Positions 1 through 7,680 of a stretch of DNA of 64,000 nt are shown piece after piece. Positions within the stretch are counted from its first letter, which is position 1; each line of letters starts with the position of its first letter. The notes below the pieces were generated by a model. That model saw nothing but the letters and a program-made list of their open reading frames with translations. It was not told the origin of the DNA and searched no databases. This stretch comes from DATJZG01 sp035499295 (GTDB lineage Bacteria; Myxococcota; Myxococcia; Myxococcales; Anaeromyxobacteraceae). The position numbers were made by a program, and so were the translations under genes. Location of the stretch: positions 1-64,000 of the forward strand of contig DATJZG010000034.1 in assembly GCA_035499295.1 (NCBI GenBank), read 5' to 3'.

Positions 1-119
1 TTCGCTCCCGATCCCGGGTCTCCGCCAGCATCGCCCCCTGGACACCCCCGCCGGCGCGTCAACAAGCTGGCGCTACCCGCCGTGGTCGAAGGAGTGCAAG
101 GCAGGTGCCCGCGCCGGCT

Positions 120-851
120 TCAGCTGGCGGCGGCGACCGCGAACAAGCTCGCGGAGAGGTCCGGGTAGGTTCTCGCGAGCTCGTCGCAGGCGTCGAGATA
201 CGCCTCGCTCACGATTCCCTCCGAGAGGGCGCGGTCGAACTGGAAATTTGCGAGTGGCTTCAGGACCACGCCGCCGTAGTCCACGATCCGCAGGCCCGCC
301 CGGCGCAGGTGGGAGAGGAGCACGTCCATCGAGTAGGTGCGACGGTGCCCGTGCGCGGCCTCCGCAGGCGTCACTGCGGCACCGAACTCCACCAGCCCCA
401 TCTTGACGGCGATCTGTCGCGACAGCGCGTTGGCATTGGGCACCGCCACGAAGAGCCGGCCTGCAGGGCTGAGCCAACCGCGGATGCGCTCCAGGACGGC
501 GATCGGTTCGTCGAGGTGCTCCAAGGTGTGCACCAGGAACACGTTGTCGTAGGACGTCGGCAGCTTCGCCTCCTCGAAGGTGGACGTGATCACGTCCACC
601 CGCGCGGCGAACCGGCCGCGCACGACCTGGGCGAGATCGCTCGACGCCTCCACCACGGTGACGCGGGGGAACCAGGCGAGGATCTGCTCGGTCATGTCGC
701 CCCGATAGCAGCCGAGCTCCAGGGCCGTCCCCCCGAGGGAGAAGTGGCGAGCGACGGCCTTGAGGAGGTACCTCCGCACCACTCCGTCGAAGTCGTAAGC
801 GTACTTGCGCGCGTCGCTGTCCTGATACTCCTGGTTGTGGTCTCTCACCAT
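120..851 (-). CDS. SAM-dependent methyltransferase (class I)
   Basis: Predicted 243-aa class I methyltransferase. A Rossmann motif I is visible near residue 37 (LELGCYRGD), followed by an acidic strand (VTVVEASSD) and a motif-IV-like HTLEHLDEP, as in Methyltransf_11/23 proteins that modify sugars or small molecules. Start chosen at the ATG at 851 because the reading frame upstream lies over the neighbouring acetyltransferase; it overlaps that gene's stop by 7 bp, implying translational coupling. It is the last gene of a minus-strand run with glycan-related genes, so a role in polysaccharide decoration is likely, but the substrate cannot be read from the sequence. Confidence 0.85.
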   Translation of the reverse strand: MVRDHNQEYQDSDARKYAYDFDGVVRRYLLKAVARHFSLGGTALELGCYRGDMTEQILAWFPRVTVVEASSDLAQVVRGRFAARVDVITSTFEEAKLPTSYDNVFLVHTLEHLDEPIAVLERIRGWLSPAGRLFVAVPNANALSRQIAVKMGLVEFGAAVTPAEAAHGHRRTYSMDVLLSHLRRAGLRIVDYGGVVLKPLANFQFDRALSEGIVSEAYLDACDELARTYPDLSASLFAVAAAS

Positions 852-1327
852 CGAGTCCCCTCGCGCTCCGAGCCCGCAGGCTTCAGCGTCAGCGTCATGA
901 AGAGGTTCTCCCCGCTGCGGCCGCTCTCCTCGAACCCGAGTTGCGCGTAGAGGCTGACCGCTCCCGGGCTCGCGGCCGCCACCTCCAGGGACACCTTCGT
1001 CGTTCCCGCTCGAGTCGCGTGCGCGAGGCAGGCCTCCATGAGGCGGCGGGCGATGCCCCGGCGTCCGAACTGCGGGAGCACGCTCACGCTGGTCACGTAG
1101 GCGGAGCGCGCCGCCGGGTCGAAGTAGGCGGCCACCAGGCCCGCCAGCACCTCCCCCTGCCACGCCTCGAAGGTGCGGGCACGCGCCCGGATCTTGCCCG
1201 CGTACCGGGCCAGCTCCACCCGGGCGCTGAGAGGCGGGCGAAACTGCTCGTCGCACGCCTCCAGGTGTGCGAGCACCTCCCGCTCGGAGCAGGAGTCCTC
1301 CCGATAGATGGGGGCTTCGGGGATCAT
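845..1327 (-). CDS. GNAT family N-acetyltransferase
   Basis: 160-aa protein with the GNAT fold: the acetyl-CoA pyrophosphate-binding signature QFGRRGIARRLM follows the V-S-V-L beta strand, and the C-terminal SLYAQLGFEESGR is the usual final beta-alpha element. Its ATG at 1327 overlaps the stop of the upstream propeller gene by 4 bp and its own stop overlaps the following methyltransferase start. Located in a polysaccharide-type operon, so it may acetylate an amino sugar or a small precursor; substrate unknown. Confidence 0.85.
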   Translation of the reverse strand: MIPEAPIYREDSCSEREVLAHLEACDEQFRPPLSARVELARYAGKIRARARTFEAWQGEVLAGLVAAYFDPAARSAYVTSVSVLPQFGRRGIARRLMEACLAHATRAGTTKVSLEVAAASPGAVSLYAQLGFEESGRSGENLFMTLTLKPAGSEREGTRW

Positions 1328-2280
1328 TCGAGCACCGCAGCGCCGAAGCCGTAGCGGCCGAACTGGTTGCCGTTGTAGAGGAGGTAGACGCGACCCTCGC
1401 ACTCGAACGCGTTCGGATAGCACATCATGTCGGCGTCCCATCCGCGGTCTTCCACCTCGAGGCGGGGATCGTCGTCGGCGCGCTCCCAGATCTCGAGGTC
1501 GCCGGACGACGCGTGACCGATCCGGTAGGCCCGCTCGCGGTTGCTCCGGAAGTCGAAGGACTGGCGGTAGCAGAAGAACATGTGCCAGCGGTCGCCGATG
1601 CGGAGCACCGTCGGGAGCGCCTGGCTCTCGTCGGGCCCGAGGCGGTCCGGAACGATCTGGCGCCCCTCCTCCTTCTCCCAGGCGACCCCGTCGTCCGAGA
1701 CGGCGTGTCCGATCTTGTACGTCCGCTCGGGCTCCCCGCCCGAGACGGGGCGTTTCCAGCGGGTGCCGAAGATGTACCACATGTGAAATCGTCCCCCGAA
1801 GCGGCGGACGAAGCCGTCCCCGACCAGGTAGGGCTCCCGCAGGGAGGGCGCCAGGACGGGCCCGGTGCCGACTCGCTCGAAGCGCTCTCCCCCGTCCCGG
1901 CTGATGGCCAGGCCGATCGCGGTCTCCACCGATACGGAGACGCGCCGGCTCCAGCCGGTGGTGTAGGCGTAGACGGCGTCGTCGACTCGAACCGGGCTCA
2001 GGGGGAAGATTCCGTGCTCGTCGAAGCAACCGAGGCCTCCGAGTTCGAGGGCGGCGCGGCTCGACACCCGCAGCACCCTGCCGAGGCCCTTGTCGAAGTC
2101 GGCCCAGGCGACCTGGCTCAGGTACTTGCCGGTAGCGGCCTCGAGGGAGCGCGTGGAGAAGTAGATCCGCACCCGGTCGTCGAAGACCAAGGCCTGCGGC
2201 GACTGCGCGAAATGCGTGCACCCGTTCGGCAGCGCGAACTGAGTGGGGTCGAAGATGCGGCCGAGCTTCTTCCACCTCAT
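1324..2280 (-). CDS. Beta-propeller glycosidase-like protein (copy 2)
   Basis: 318-aa protein resembling GH43/GH32/GH130-type five-bladed propellers: repeated blades of the kind RVRIYFSTR, GRFHMWYIFGTRW, RWHMFFCYRQSFDF and RVYLLYNGNQFGRYGFG, alternating with SDDG/SRDGG turns. It is paralogous to the gene immediately upstream (2277-3263), and the two end in nearly the same motif (YP-N/H-F, then LGNQ/NGNQ-G-GFG). No signal peptide is visible, so it probably acts in the cytoplasm, perhaps as a glycoside phosphorylase/hydrolase-like or sugar-binding protein. The specific activity cannot be assigned. Start is ATG at 2280, overlapping the upstream stop as ATGA. Confidence 0.75.
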   Translation of the reverse strand: MRWKKLGRIFDPTQFALPNGCTHFAQSPQALVFDDRVRIYFSTRSLEAATGKYLSQVAWADFDKGLGRVLRVSSRAALELGGLGCFDEHGIFPLSPVRVDDAVYAYTTGWSRRVSVSVETAIGLAISRDGGERFERVGTGPVLAPSLREPYLVGDGFVRRFGGRFHMWYIFGTRWKRPVSGGEPERTYKIGHAVSDDGVAWEKEEGRQIVPDRLGPDESQALPTVLRIGDRWHMFFCYRQSFDFRSNRERAYRIGHASSGDLEIWERADDDPRLEVEDRGWDADMMCYPNAFECEGRVYLLYNGNQFGRYGFGAAVLE

Positions 2281-3263
2281 GGCGACCGGCCCCCGCCGGC
2301 GCCGGTGGAATCGAGCCGCGCCAGCCCGAAGCCGTGCCTTCCGACCTGGTTGCCGAGGTAGGCGAGGTAGACGGTCCCGTCCACCTCGAAGACGTGAGGA
2401 TAGGCCACCATCTCGGAGTCCCAGCCTTCATCCGAGACGTCGATTCCCGCCTGCGTGTCGTCCCGGGACCATTCGAGGAGGTCGGTGCTCGACGCGTACC
2501 CGATGCGGTAGCCGCGCGCCTTTCCGCGGAAGTCGGCGCTGTACCGGTAGCAGAAGAGCATGTGGTAGCGGCCGTCCCGCCAGAAGACGTCGGGGCTCGC
2601 CTGCGCCTCGTCCTCCTCCACGCGGCTCTCGACGAGGTCGCGGCGGTGCCGGGTCCACCGCAGGCCATCGGGCGACGTGGCCATCCGGATCTTGTAGACC
2701 GGCTCGGGCCTGCCCGAGACGATCTTCCACTTCGTGCCCGCGATGTAGAAGAGGTACCAGGTACCGGCGAAGCGTCGGATCTTCGGCCCGCTGAGAACGA
2801 AGGGCTCGTCCGGGGTGTAGGAGAGGAGCGGCCCGGCGCCGACTCGCTGGAACGTCCGGCCGCCGTCGGCACTGGTGGCGAGTCCGATGGCCACGTTGAA
2901 CGGCACGGACTCGCAGCGCGTCCAGCCCCCGTAGTAGGCCCGGATCTCGTCGCCGGCTCGCGCCACCGAGACAGGATAGGTCCCGAACTCGTCGAACGTC
3001 CCGGTCTCGCCCAGCTCCAGGATGGGCGCTTCCGCTACGGCCTTCACGCGGCGAAGATCGCGGCGGTCGAGGTCCACCCAGGCGGAGTAGCTGACGTACT
3101 GCCCGGCGGCGTCCGGGGGCGGCCGGCAGGAGAAGTAGATGCGCACCGCCTCGTCCAGGACCAACGACGCCGGCGCCTGCGCGAACTCCTTGAGCCAGGG
3201 ACGATCGGTCACCGTCTGCGGGGTGAAGACCTTCCCGAGCTTGGTCCATCGGAACTTGGCCAC
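2277..3263 (-). CDS. Beta-propeller glycosidase-like protein (copy 1)
   Basis: 328-aa paralogue of the downstream gene. Blades with VRIYFSCRPP, TWYLFYIAGTKWK, RYHMLFCYRYSADF and TVYLAYLGNQVGRHGFG are visible, with conserved acidic residues in the blade turns as in GH43/GH130-like proteins. The start is taken as GTG at 3263 (VAKFRWTKLGKVF), which aligns with the MRWKKLGRIF start of the paralogue; longer in-frame extensions have no family-like sequence. Tandem duplication within a polysaccharide cluster suggests two steps or two subunits of the same process. Catalytic assignment is uncertain. Confidence 0.72.
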   Translation of the reverse strand: MAKFRWTKLGKVFTPQTVTDRPWLKEFAQAPASLVLDEAVRIYFSCRPPPDAAGQYVSYSAWVDLDRRDLRRVKAVAEAPILELGETGTFDEFGTYPVSVARAGDEIRAYYGGWTRCESVPFNVAIGLATSADGGRTFQRVGAGPLLSYTPDEPFVLSGPKIRRFAGTWYLFYIAGTKWKIVSGRPEPVYKIRMATSPDGLRWTRHRRDLVESRVEEDEAQASPDVFWRDGRYHMLFCYRYSADFRGKARGYRIGYASSTDLLEWSRDDTQAGIDVSDEGWDSEMVAYPHVFEVDGTVYLAYLGNQVGRHGFGLARLDSTGAGGGRSP

Positions 3264-3274
3264 GCGACGACTCG

Positions 3275-4057
3275 TCAGACCAGGTCGTACTGCGAGCGAA
3301 GGACGCGCCGGACGTCCGCCGCCGAGTTGAACATCATGACGTCGACGATCGACAGCCAGGGCACGAAGCTCTCCCCGAATTGACGGTACTCGAAGGGGCG
3401 CGGCCGGAGGAACTTGAGCTCGATGCCGCGGTCGAGGAAGGCCTCGCGGGAGTAGAGCTCGACACCGCCGATTGCGTTCACGTAGAGGGACGCCCCGAGA
3501 TGCCGGCACAGGGCGAGGACCTTCTCCTGCCCGCGCAGCCCGTGGTCGACGGGCAAGGACGAGGAGACCGCAATGGGAGTGTCGATCCCCAGGTACTCGC
3601 AGATCCGCCTCAGCGAGTGGAGCAGGTAGCCGAAGAGATTGGGCTCCTGCTTTCCCACGATCTCCTCGACCACCGGGAAGGCCTGGCTGAAGAAGGGGGC
3701 GCGGCGGTAGGACTCCCGGATCCGGTTGAGGAGCTTCGTCCGGTCGAAGTCCGTAGCCAGCACCCGGTCCCTCACGTGCAAGAAGTCGGAGTCCCGCTTG
3801 AGCGGGATGGAGATGATGGCGTCGCGCCCCCCCTGGAGGATGCGGTTGCGGTTGATCCAGCCCTTCTTCGTGTACTCGATGTTGTCGTACACGACGAACA
3901 GGTCCACCGCGGACATCAGCTGGAAGTAGCCCACGTACGGACAGAAGTACGGCTGCATGATCGCCACCGCCCGGGCCAGCGGCGGGCGCGCGATCTCCCC
4001 TCCCGCGTGCGCGGTCGACCCGGACGTGGAGGGGCCGTCGGTGGGCAGGAGGGTCAT
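3275..4057 (-). CDS. WbqC-like family protein
   Basis: 260-aa protein with the WbqC signature at its N-terminus (IMQPYFCPYVGYFQLM), followed by YDNIEYTKKGWINRNRI and later an NAIGGVELYSREAF stretch, all hallmarks of the WbqC-like family found in O-antigen and polysaccharide clusters. The biochemical function of the family is not firmly known; proposals include a role in amino-sugar modification. The ATG at 4057 overlaps the stop of the upstream methyltransferase gene by 4 bp (ATGA), so it is translationally coupled. An alternative start at the internal Met of the QPYF motif would leave about 230 residues. Confidence 0.85.
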   Translation of the reverse strand: MTLLPTDGPSTSGSTAHAGGEIARPPLARAVAIMQPYFCPYVGYFQLMSAVDLFVVYDNIEYTKKGWINRNRILQGGRDAIISIPLKRDSDFLHVRDRVLATDFDRTKLLNRIRESYRRAPFFSQAFPVVEEIVGKQEPNLFGYLLHSLRRICEYLGIDTPIAVSSSLPVDHGLRGQEKVLALCRHLGASLYVNAIGGVELYSREAFLDRGIELKFLRPRPFEYRQFGESFVPWLSIVDVMMFNSAADVRRVLRSQYDLV

Positions 4058-5073
4058 GGAGCCTGGACCTGCACGCCCACGGAGCGCGCCAGCGCGAGCT
4101 GCAGCGGACGAGGAGACGTCTTCACCCAGGTGCCGGCCCCGGCGAACAGCCGGGCCCAACCGTCCTCGTCTGCCGGCTCCTCGATGAGGACCAGATCGCA
4201 GGGCACGCCGGCCACGGCGGCGGCGAGCGCCGGAGGCGGGGCGTCGAGCTGCTCGGCCGGCAGCGTGAGCCCGAGGGTCACGTTGTCGTGGGTGGCGAAC
4301 GCCCGGGCCATGGCGTGGAGCGCCTCGGCCCAGGAATCGTCGGCGCGCTTCAGATCCGGGGTGACGAGCACCTTCACCGGCCGCGACCCGCGCCAGGGAT
4401 CGGGGATGGGGGGAGCGCTCGCCGTCGCCTGCTCGCGCGGGCGAGCGGCGAGCACGGCACGGACGAGCGTGAGGCCATCGGTCACGCGCCGGGGATCGGC
4501 CCCGAGCGCCGTGGCCAGGCTGGCGAGCCGCGGTGCCGCGGCGCCGGCCTCGGTCCGCACCAGGACCACGTCGTCCTCGACCTGGAAGCCCGCCCCGTCG
4601 AGGGCGTCGAGCGCGTCTCCGACGGAGAGCGGCCGCGTGCCCGCCCCGGACGGCAGCCGACCGCTGGTGAGCAGCGCCGCCGCCACCGCCTCGTGGAGCA
4701 CGTTCGGCACCACGGCGACGAGCCGGCCCTCGTCCGCGAGCCAGCGGCGGAGGTGCGCGAGCGCTGGAACGGGGGCGAGCAGTCGCGAGAAGTCCTCCAG
4801 GACGACGAGGTCGAAGTAACCGGCCGGCCAGGGAAGCTCTGGAGCGGCGTCGGGGTCCATCGCCAGGACGGCGGTGAGGCGCGACCGGGCAAGCGCGCGC
4901 GCGCAACCGTCGAGCCCGACCACCTCGCTCGCCCCTCCCGCGAGCAAGGCCTGCCCCAGCTGGCCGTCGCTGCAGCCCACGAGGAGGACGCGGCGCCCGG
5001 CGGGCGCGGCGATGGCGACGACGTCTTCTGGCGAGAGCGGCGGCAGGGCGGCGGGCGTGGCAGCGTCGGGCAA
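4054..5073 (-). CDS. SAM-dependent methyltransferase with C-terminal extension
   Basis: 339-aa protein with a class I methyltransferase core in the first half: motif I VLLVGCSDGQLGQALL near residue 30, motif II VVGLDG, and YFDLVVLEDF as motif IV. The C-terminal third (from about residue 230, VKVLVTPDLKRADD onward to VKTSPRPLQL) does not look like the methyltransferase core; it has the alternating pattern seen in the N-terminal part of glycosyltransferases, so a fused sugar-related domain is possible. The start is TTG at 5073 behind a GGGGGA purine stretch; no ATG/GTG fits better. First gene of the leftward glycan run. Confidence 0.7.
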   Translation of the reverse strand: MPDAATPAALPPLSPEDVVAIAAPAGRRVLLVGCSDGQLGQALLAGGASEVVGLDGCARALARSRLTAVLAMDPDAAPELPWPAGYFDLVVLEDFSRLLAPVPALAHLRRWLADEGRLVAVVPNVLHEAVAAALLTSGRLPSGAGTRPLSVGDALDALDGAGFQVEDDVVLVRTEAGAAAPRLASLATALGADPRRVTDGLTLVRAVLAARPREQATASAPPIPDPWRGSRPVKVLVTPDLKRADDSWAEALHAMARAFATHDNVTLGLTLPAEQLDAPPPALAAAVAGVPCDLVLIEEPADEDGWARLFAGAGTWVKTSPRPLQLALARSVGVQVQAP

Positions 5074-5173
5074 GGAAGTCCCCCGTTGGTCGTGTCAGGA
5101 CGACGACGGGTGCCTTCCACTGCAAGAAGCTCGCCCCGATCTCCCCTCACGGATTTCGGTGGGTTGTCCCCCT

Positions 5174-5201
5174 GACGGCCCCCGACCGCCCGGGGGGCGT
5201 C
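5174..5201. repeat. G+C-rich inverted repeat
   Basis: Ten-base arms (5174-5183 and 5192-5201) match with one mismatch around an 8-base loop, giving a strong stem in the gap between rfbC and the methyltransferase gene. No U-tract follows on either strand. It may contribute to transcription termination or simply reflect composition. Confidence 0.3.
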
Positions 5202-5248
5202 AAGCGATTGACGAGGGAACCGCCGCCTCCCCGCGCATCGGTCCTGCA

Positions 5249-5293
5249 CCGAAGGGGTCGAGCGATGGAATCCGCCGGCGTCGACCCCTTCGG
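5249..5293 (-). terminator. Perfect 13-bp inverted repeat after rfbC
   Basis: The arms CCGAAGGGGTCGA (5249-5261) and TCGACCCCTTCGG (5281-5293) are perfect complements with a 19-base loop. The dyad begins 25 bases beyond the rfbC stop, where an intrinsic-type terminator would lie for the leftward rfbA-rfbC transcript. There is no T-run, so a protein operator or an RNA-stability hairpin is the alternative. Confidence 0.45.
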
Positions 5294-5317
5294 ATCGCAG
5301 GCCTGCGGAAACGCGCC

Positions 5318-5869
5318 TTACCCCTCGAACACCGGTGCGTCCCGGAACCGGGTCCCCGCCGCGTCCTTCGCCGACACCACCGGCGTGGCGCCGCCGAGCG
5401 GCCAGGCGATGGCGAGGTCCGGGTCGTCCCAGCGGATGCAGCGCTCGTCCTCCCGGTGCCAGTAGTCGGTGGTCTTGTAGAGGAAGGAGGCCGACTCGGA
5501 GAGCACCAGGAACCCGTGAGCGAAGCCCTCCGGGATCCACAGCTGCCGCCGGTTCTCGGCCGAGAGCACCTCGCCCGCCCAACGCCCGAAGGTGGGGGAC
5601 CTCCGGCGCAGGTCCACCGCCACGTCGAACACCTCGCCCTCCACCACCCGGACGAGCTTCCCCTGGGCGCGCGGCAGCTGGTAGTGCAGCCCGCGAAGCA
5701 CTTGGCGCGCCGAGCGGCTGTGGTTGTCCTGGACGAACTCGACCGGCCTTCCCGCCGCGGCGTCGAAGCGGGCGCGGTGGTAGCTCTCGAAGAAGAAGCC
5801 CCGCGAGTCGCCGTACACCGGCGGCTCCACCACCAGGACGTCGGGGATCTCGGTGGGTCGGAAGTTCAT
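5318..5869 (-). CDS. rfbC: dTDP-4-dehydrorhamnose 3,5-epimerase
   Basis: 183-aa RmlC/RfbC cupin epimerase, the third step of dTDP-L-rhamnose synthesis. Diagnostic features are IPDVLVVEPPVYGDSRGFFFES at the N-terminus, the substrate-binding FVQDNHSRS, the catalytic histidine segment LRGLHYQ, and LYKTTDYWHREDE carrying the catalytic tyrosine. Length matches the family. The ATG at 5869 shares one base with the rfbA stop (TGATG), so the two are coupled. rfbB and rfbD (dehydratase, reductase) are not in the window. Confidence 0.95.
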   Translation of the reverse strand: MNFRPTEIPDVLVVEPPVYGDSRGFFFESYHRARFDAAAGRPVEFVQDNHSRSARQVLRGLHYQLPRAQGKLVRVVEGEVFDVAVDLRRRSPTFGRWAGEVLSAENRRQLWIPEGFAHGFLVLSESASFLYKTTDYWHREDERCIRWDDPDLAIAWPLGGATPVVSAKDAAGTRFRDAPVFEG

Positions 5870-6756
5870 CAGTAGACGCGGCTCCCGAGCAGGCCGACGA
5901 GGTACTGCCCGTAGCTCGACTTCCCGAGCGCCTTGGCATTCGCCTCGAGTCGCCGGTCGTCGATCCAGCCCTGACGCCAGGCCACCTCCTCGGGGCACGC
6001 GACCTTCAGTCCCTGCCGCTTCTCGATGGTGGCGATGAACTGCCCGGCCTCGAGGAGCGACTCGTGGGTCCCGGTGTCGAGCCAGGCGTAGCCGCGCCCC
6101 ATGATCTCCACGGCCAGCTGTCCGCGCTCGAGGTAGAGGCGGTTCAGGTCGGTGATCTCGAGCTCGCCCCGGGCGGAGGGGCGGATGGCCCGGGCGAGCT
6201 CCACCACCTGCTCGTCGTAGAAGTAGAGGCCCGTCACCGCGTAGCGGGACTTCGGCTTCGCCGGCTTCTCCTCGATGCTCACCGCGCGGTGGTTCGAGTC
6301 GAAGGCGACGACGCCGTAGCGCTCGGGGTCGTTCACGGCGTAGGCGAACACCGTCGCCCCCTCGCCGCGCCCTCCCGCCGTCTTCAGGATCTGCTGGAAG
6401 TCATGGCCGTAGAAGATGTTGTCTCCGAGCACCAGCGCCGAAGGCCCGCCGCGCACGAAGTCGGCGCCCAGGATGAAGGCCTGGGCGAGGCCGTCGGGGC
6501 TTTGCTGCACCGTGTAGGAGAGCTCGATGCCCCAGGCCTGGCCGTCGCCGAGGAGCTGGGCGAAGCGGGGGGTGTCTTGCGGGGTGGAGATGACGAGGAT
6601 CTCCCGGATCCCGGCGAGCATGAGCGCCGTGAGCGGGTAGTAGATCATCGGCTTGTCGTAGACCGGCAGGAGCTGCTTCGACACCGACAGGGTCGCCGGG
6701 TAGAGACGCGTCCCGGAGCCCCCGGCGAGGATGATCCCCTTGCGGTTTCTGGCCAT
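5869..6756 (-). CDS. rfbA: Glucose-1-phosphate thymidylyltransferase
   Basis: 295-aa RmlA/RfbA nucleotidyltransferase producing dTDP-glucose, the entry step to dTDP-rhamnose. The nucleotide-binding signature GGSGTRL lies at residues 12-18, followed by SKQLLPVYDKPM; later ALVLGDNIFYG and GLYFYDEQV, EITDLNRLYL and WLDTGTHESLLEA are all family landmarks. It precedes rfbC directly. A weak TTGAAC-N18-TAGAGC promoter-like pair sits just upstream but would leave almost no leader. Confidence 0.96.
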   Translation of the reverse strand: MARNRKGIILAGGSGTRLYPATLSVSKQLLPVYDKPMIYYPLTALMLAGIREILVISTPQDTPRFAQLLGDGQAWGIELSYTVQQSPDGLAQAFILGADFVRGGPSALVLGDNIFYGHDFQQILKTAGGRGEGATVFAYAVNDPERYGVVAFDSNHRAVSIEEKPAKPKSRYAVTGLYFYDEQVVELARAIRPSARGELEITDLNRLYLERGQLAVEIMGRGYAWLDTGTHESLLEAGQFIATIEKRQGLKVACPEEVAWRQGWIDDRRLEANAKALGKSSYGQYLVGLLGSRVY

Positions 6757-6820
6757 GGGGGACTGCTCTACCCCGGCATGGGGTCCGAGTTCAACGAAGG
6801 GATGCGGCCTGCGGGAGTCC

Positions 6821-7645
6821 TCAGGAACGGCGGGCCCGCATGCGCGCCTGTCGCCGCGCCCCCGCTCGCCGCAGGAAGGGCAGGAGAAAGAGGAGGAGGC
6901 GCGGGAAAGCGGCCGCCAGACGGGCGGCGATCCCGCCGCCCGCGGGCACGAGGACCTCGGGGGCCCCGGTGGAGAGGACCTTCACGACCGCCCTCGCCAC
7001 CGCCTCCGCCGACAGCGGCTCCGAGGCGAAGCTGAGGGAGGCCTCGTCGAAACGCAGCTCCACCCCGAGCTGCGCCGTCTCGACGGAGTCGGGGGTCACG
7101 GCGGAGACCCGGATCCCGCTCCCAGAGAGCTCGGCCCCGAGCGAGAGCGAGAAGTGGCGCATCCCTGCCTTGCTCGCCGCGTAGGCCGCCTCGAAGGGCA
7201 TGGGGACGATGCCCCCCAGCGAGGCGACGTTCACGATGGCGCCGCCCCCCCGGGCGCGCATCCCGGGGATGACGGCCCGGCAGCCGAGCATGGCCCCGAG
7301 CAGGTTCGTGTGGAGGAGGTCCACAAGGCGCTCCGGCGGGATGGCCTCGAGTGGTCCCGGGTCGACGATGCCGGCGTTGTTCACGAGGACGTCGACGCCT
7401 CCGAGCCGCCGCGTCACCTCGGAGACCACCGCATCCCAGGCGGCGGCGTCGCGGACGTCGAGGAGGTGGACGGCCGCCGGGGCGAGCCCGGGACCGAGGT
7501 CCACCGCCTCCACCGAGCGGCCGCGGCCGGTGAGCACCACCCGGGCGCCTCGCGCCGCGAGCGCCCTCGCCACCGCCTGCCCGATCCCCCCGGCGGCGCC
7601 GGTGACGAGCGCCACTCGCCGCTGGAGCCGGTCCGGCTCGCCCAT
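6821..7645 (-). CDS. Short-chain dehydrogenase/reductase (SDR)
   Basis: 274-aa classical SDR: NAD(P)-binding GAAGGIG at residues 16-22, NNAG, and the catalytic YAASKAG (YxxxK) with an upstream conserved serine in NVASLGG. The C-terminus carries a hydrophobic/basic tail (LLLFLLPFLRRAGARR) suggesting membrane association. Start is ATG at 7645, 36 bases beyond the stop of the amidotransferase-transglutaminase gene, so it may be the last gene of that operon. Substrate unknown. Confidence 0.88.
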   Translation of the reverse strand: MGEPDRLQRRVALVTGAAGGIGQAVARALAARGARVVLTGRGRSVEAVDLGPGLAPAAVHLLDVRDAAAWDAVVSEVTRRLGGVDVLVNNAGIVDPGPLEAIPPERLVDLLHTNLLGAMLGCRAVIPGMRARGGGAIVNVASLGGIVPMPFEAAYAASKAGMRHFSLSLGAELSGSGIRVSAVTPDSVETAQLGVELRFDEASLSFASEPLSAEAVARAVVKVLSTGAPEVLVPAGGGIAARLAAAFPRLLLFLLPFLRRAGARRQARMRARRS

Positions 7646-7680
7646 CGACCCTCCCGCGCTCTTGGCCGCCCTCCCGGCCC

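Noticed and set aside
1..119. Possible gene at the left edge
   Set aside because: No frame in the first 119 bases shows protein-like sequence with a start or stop that makes sense.
6765..6794. TTGAAC-N18-TAGAGC promoter for rfbA
   Set aside because: Start site would leave about 2 bases of leader and the -10 is poor; mentioned only in the rfbA entry.
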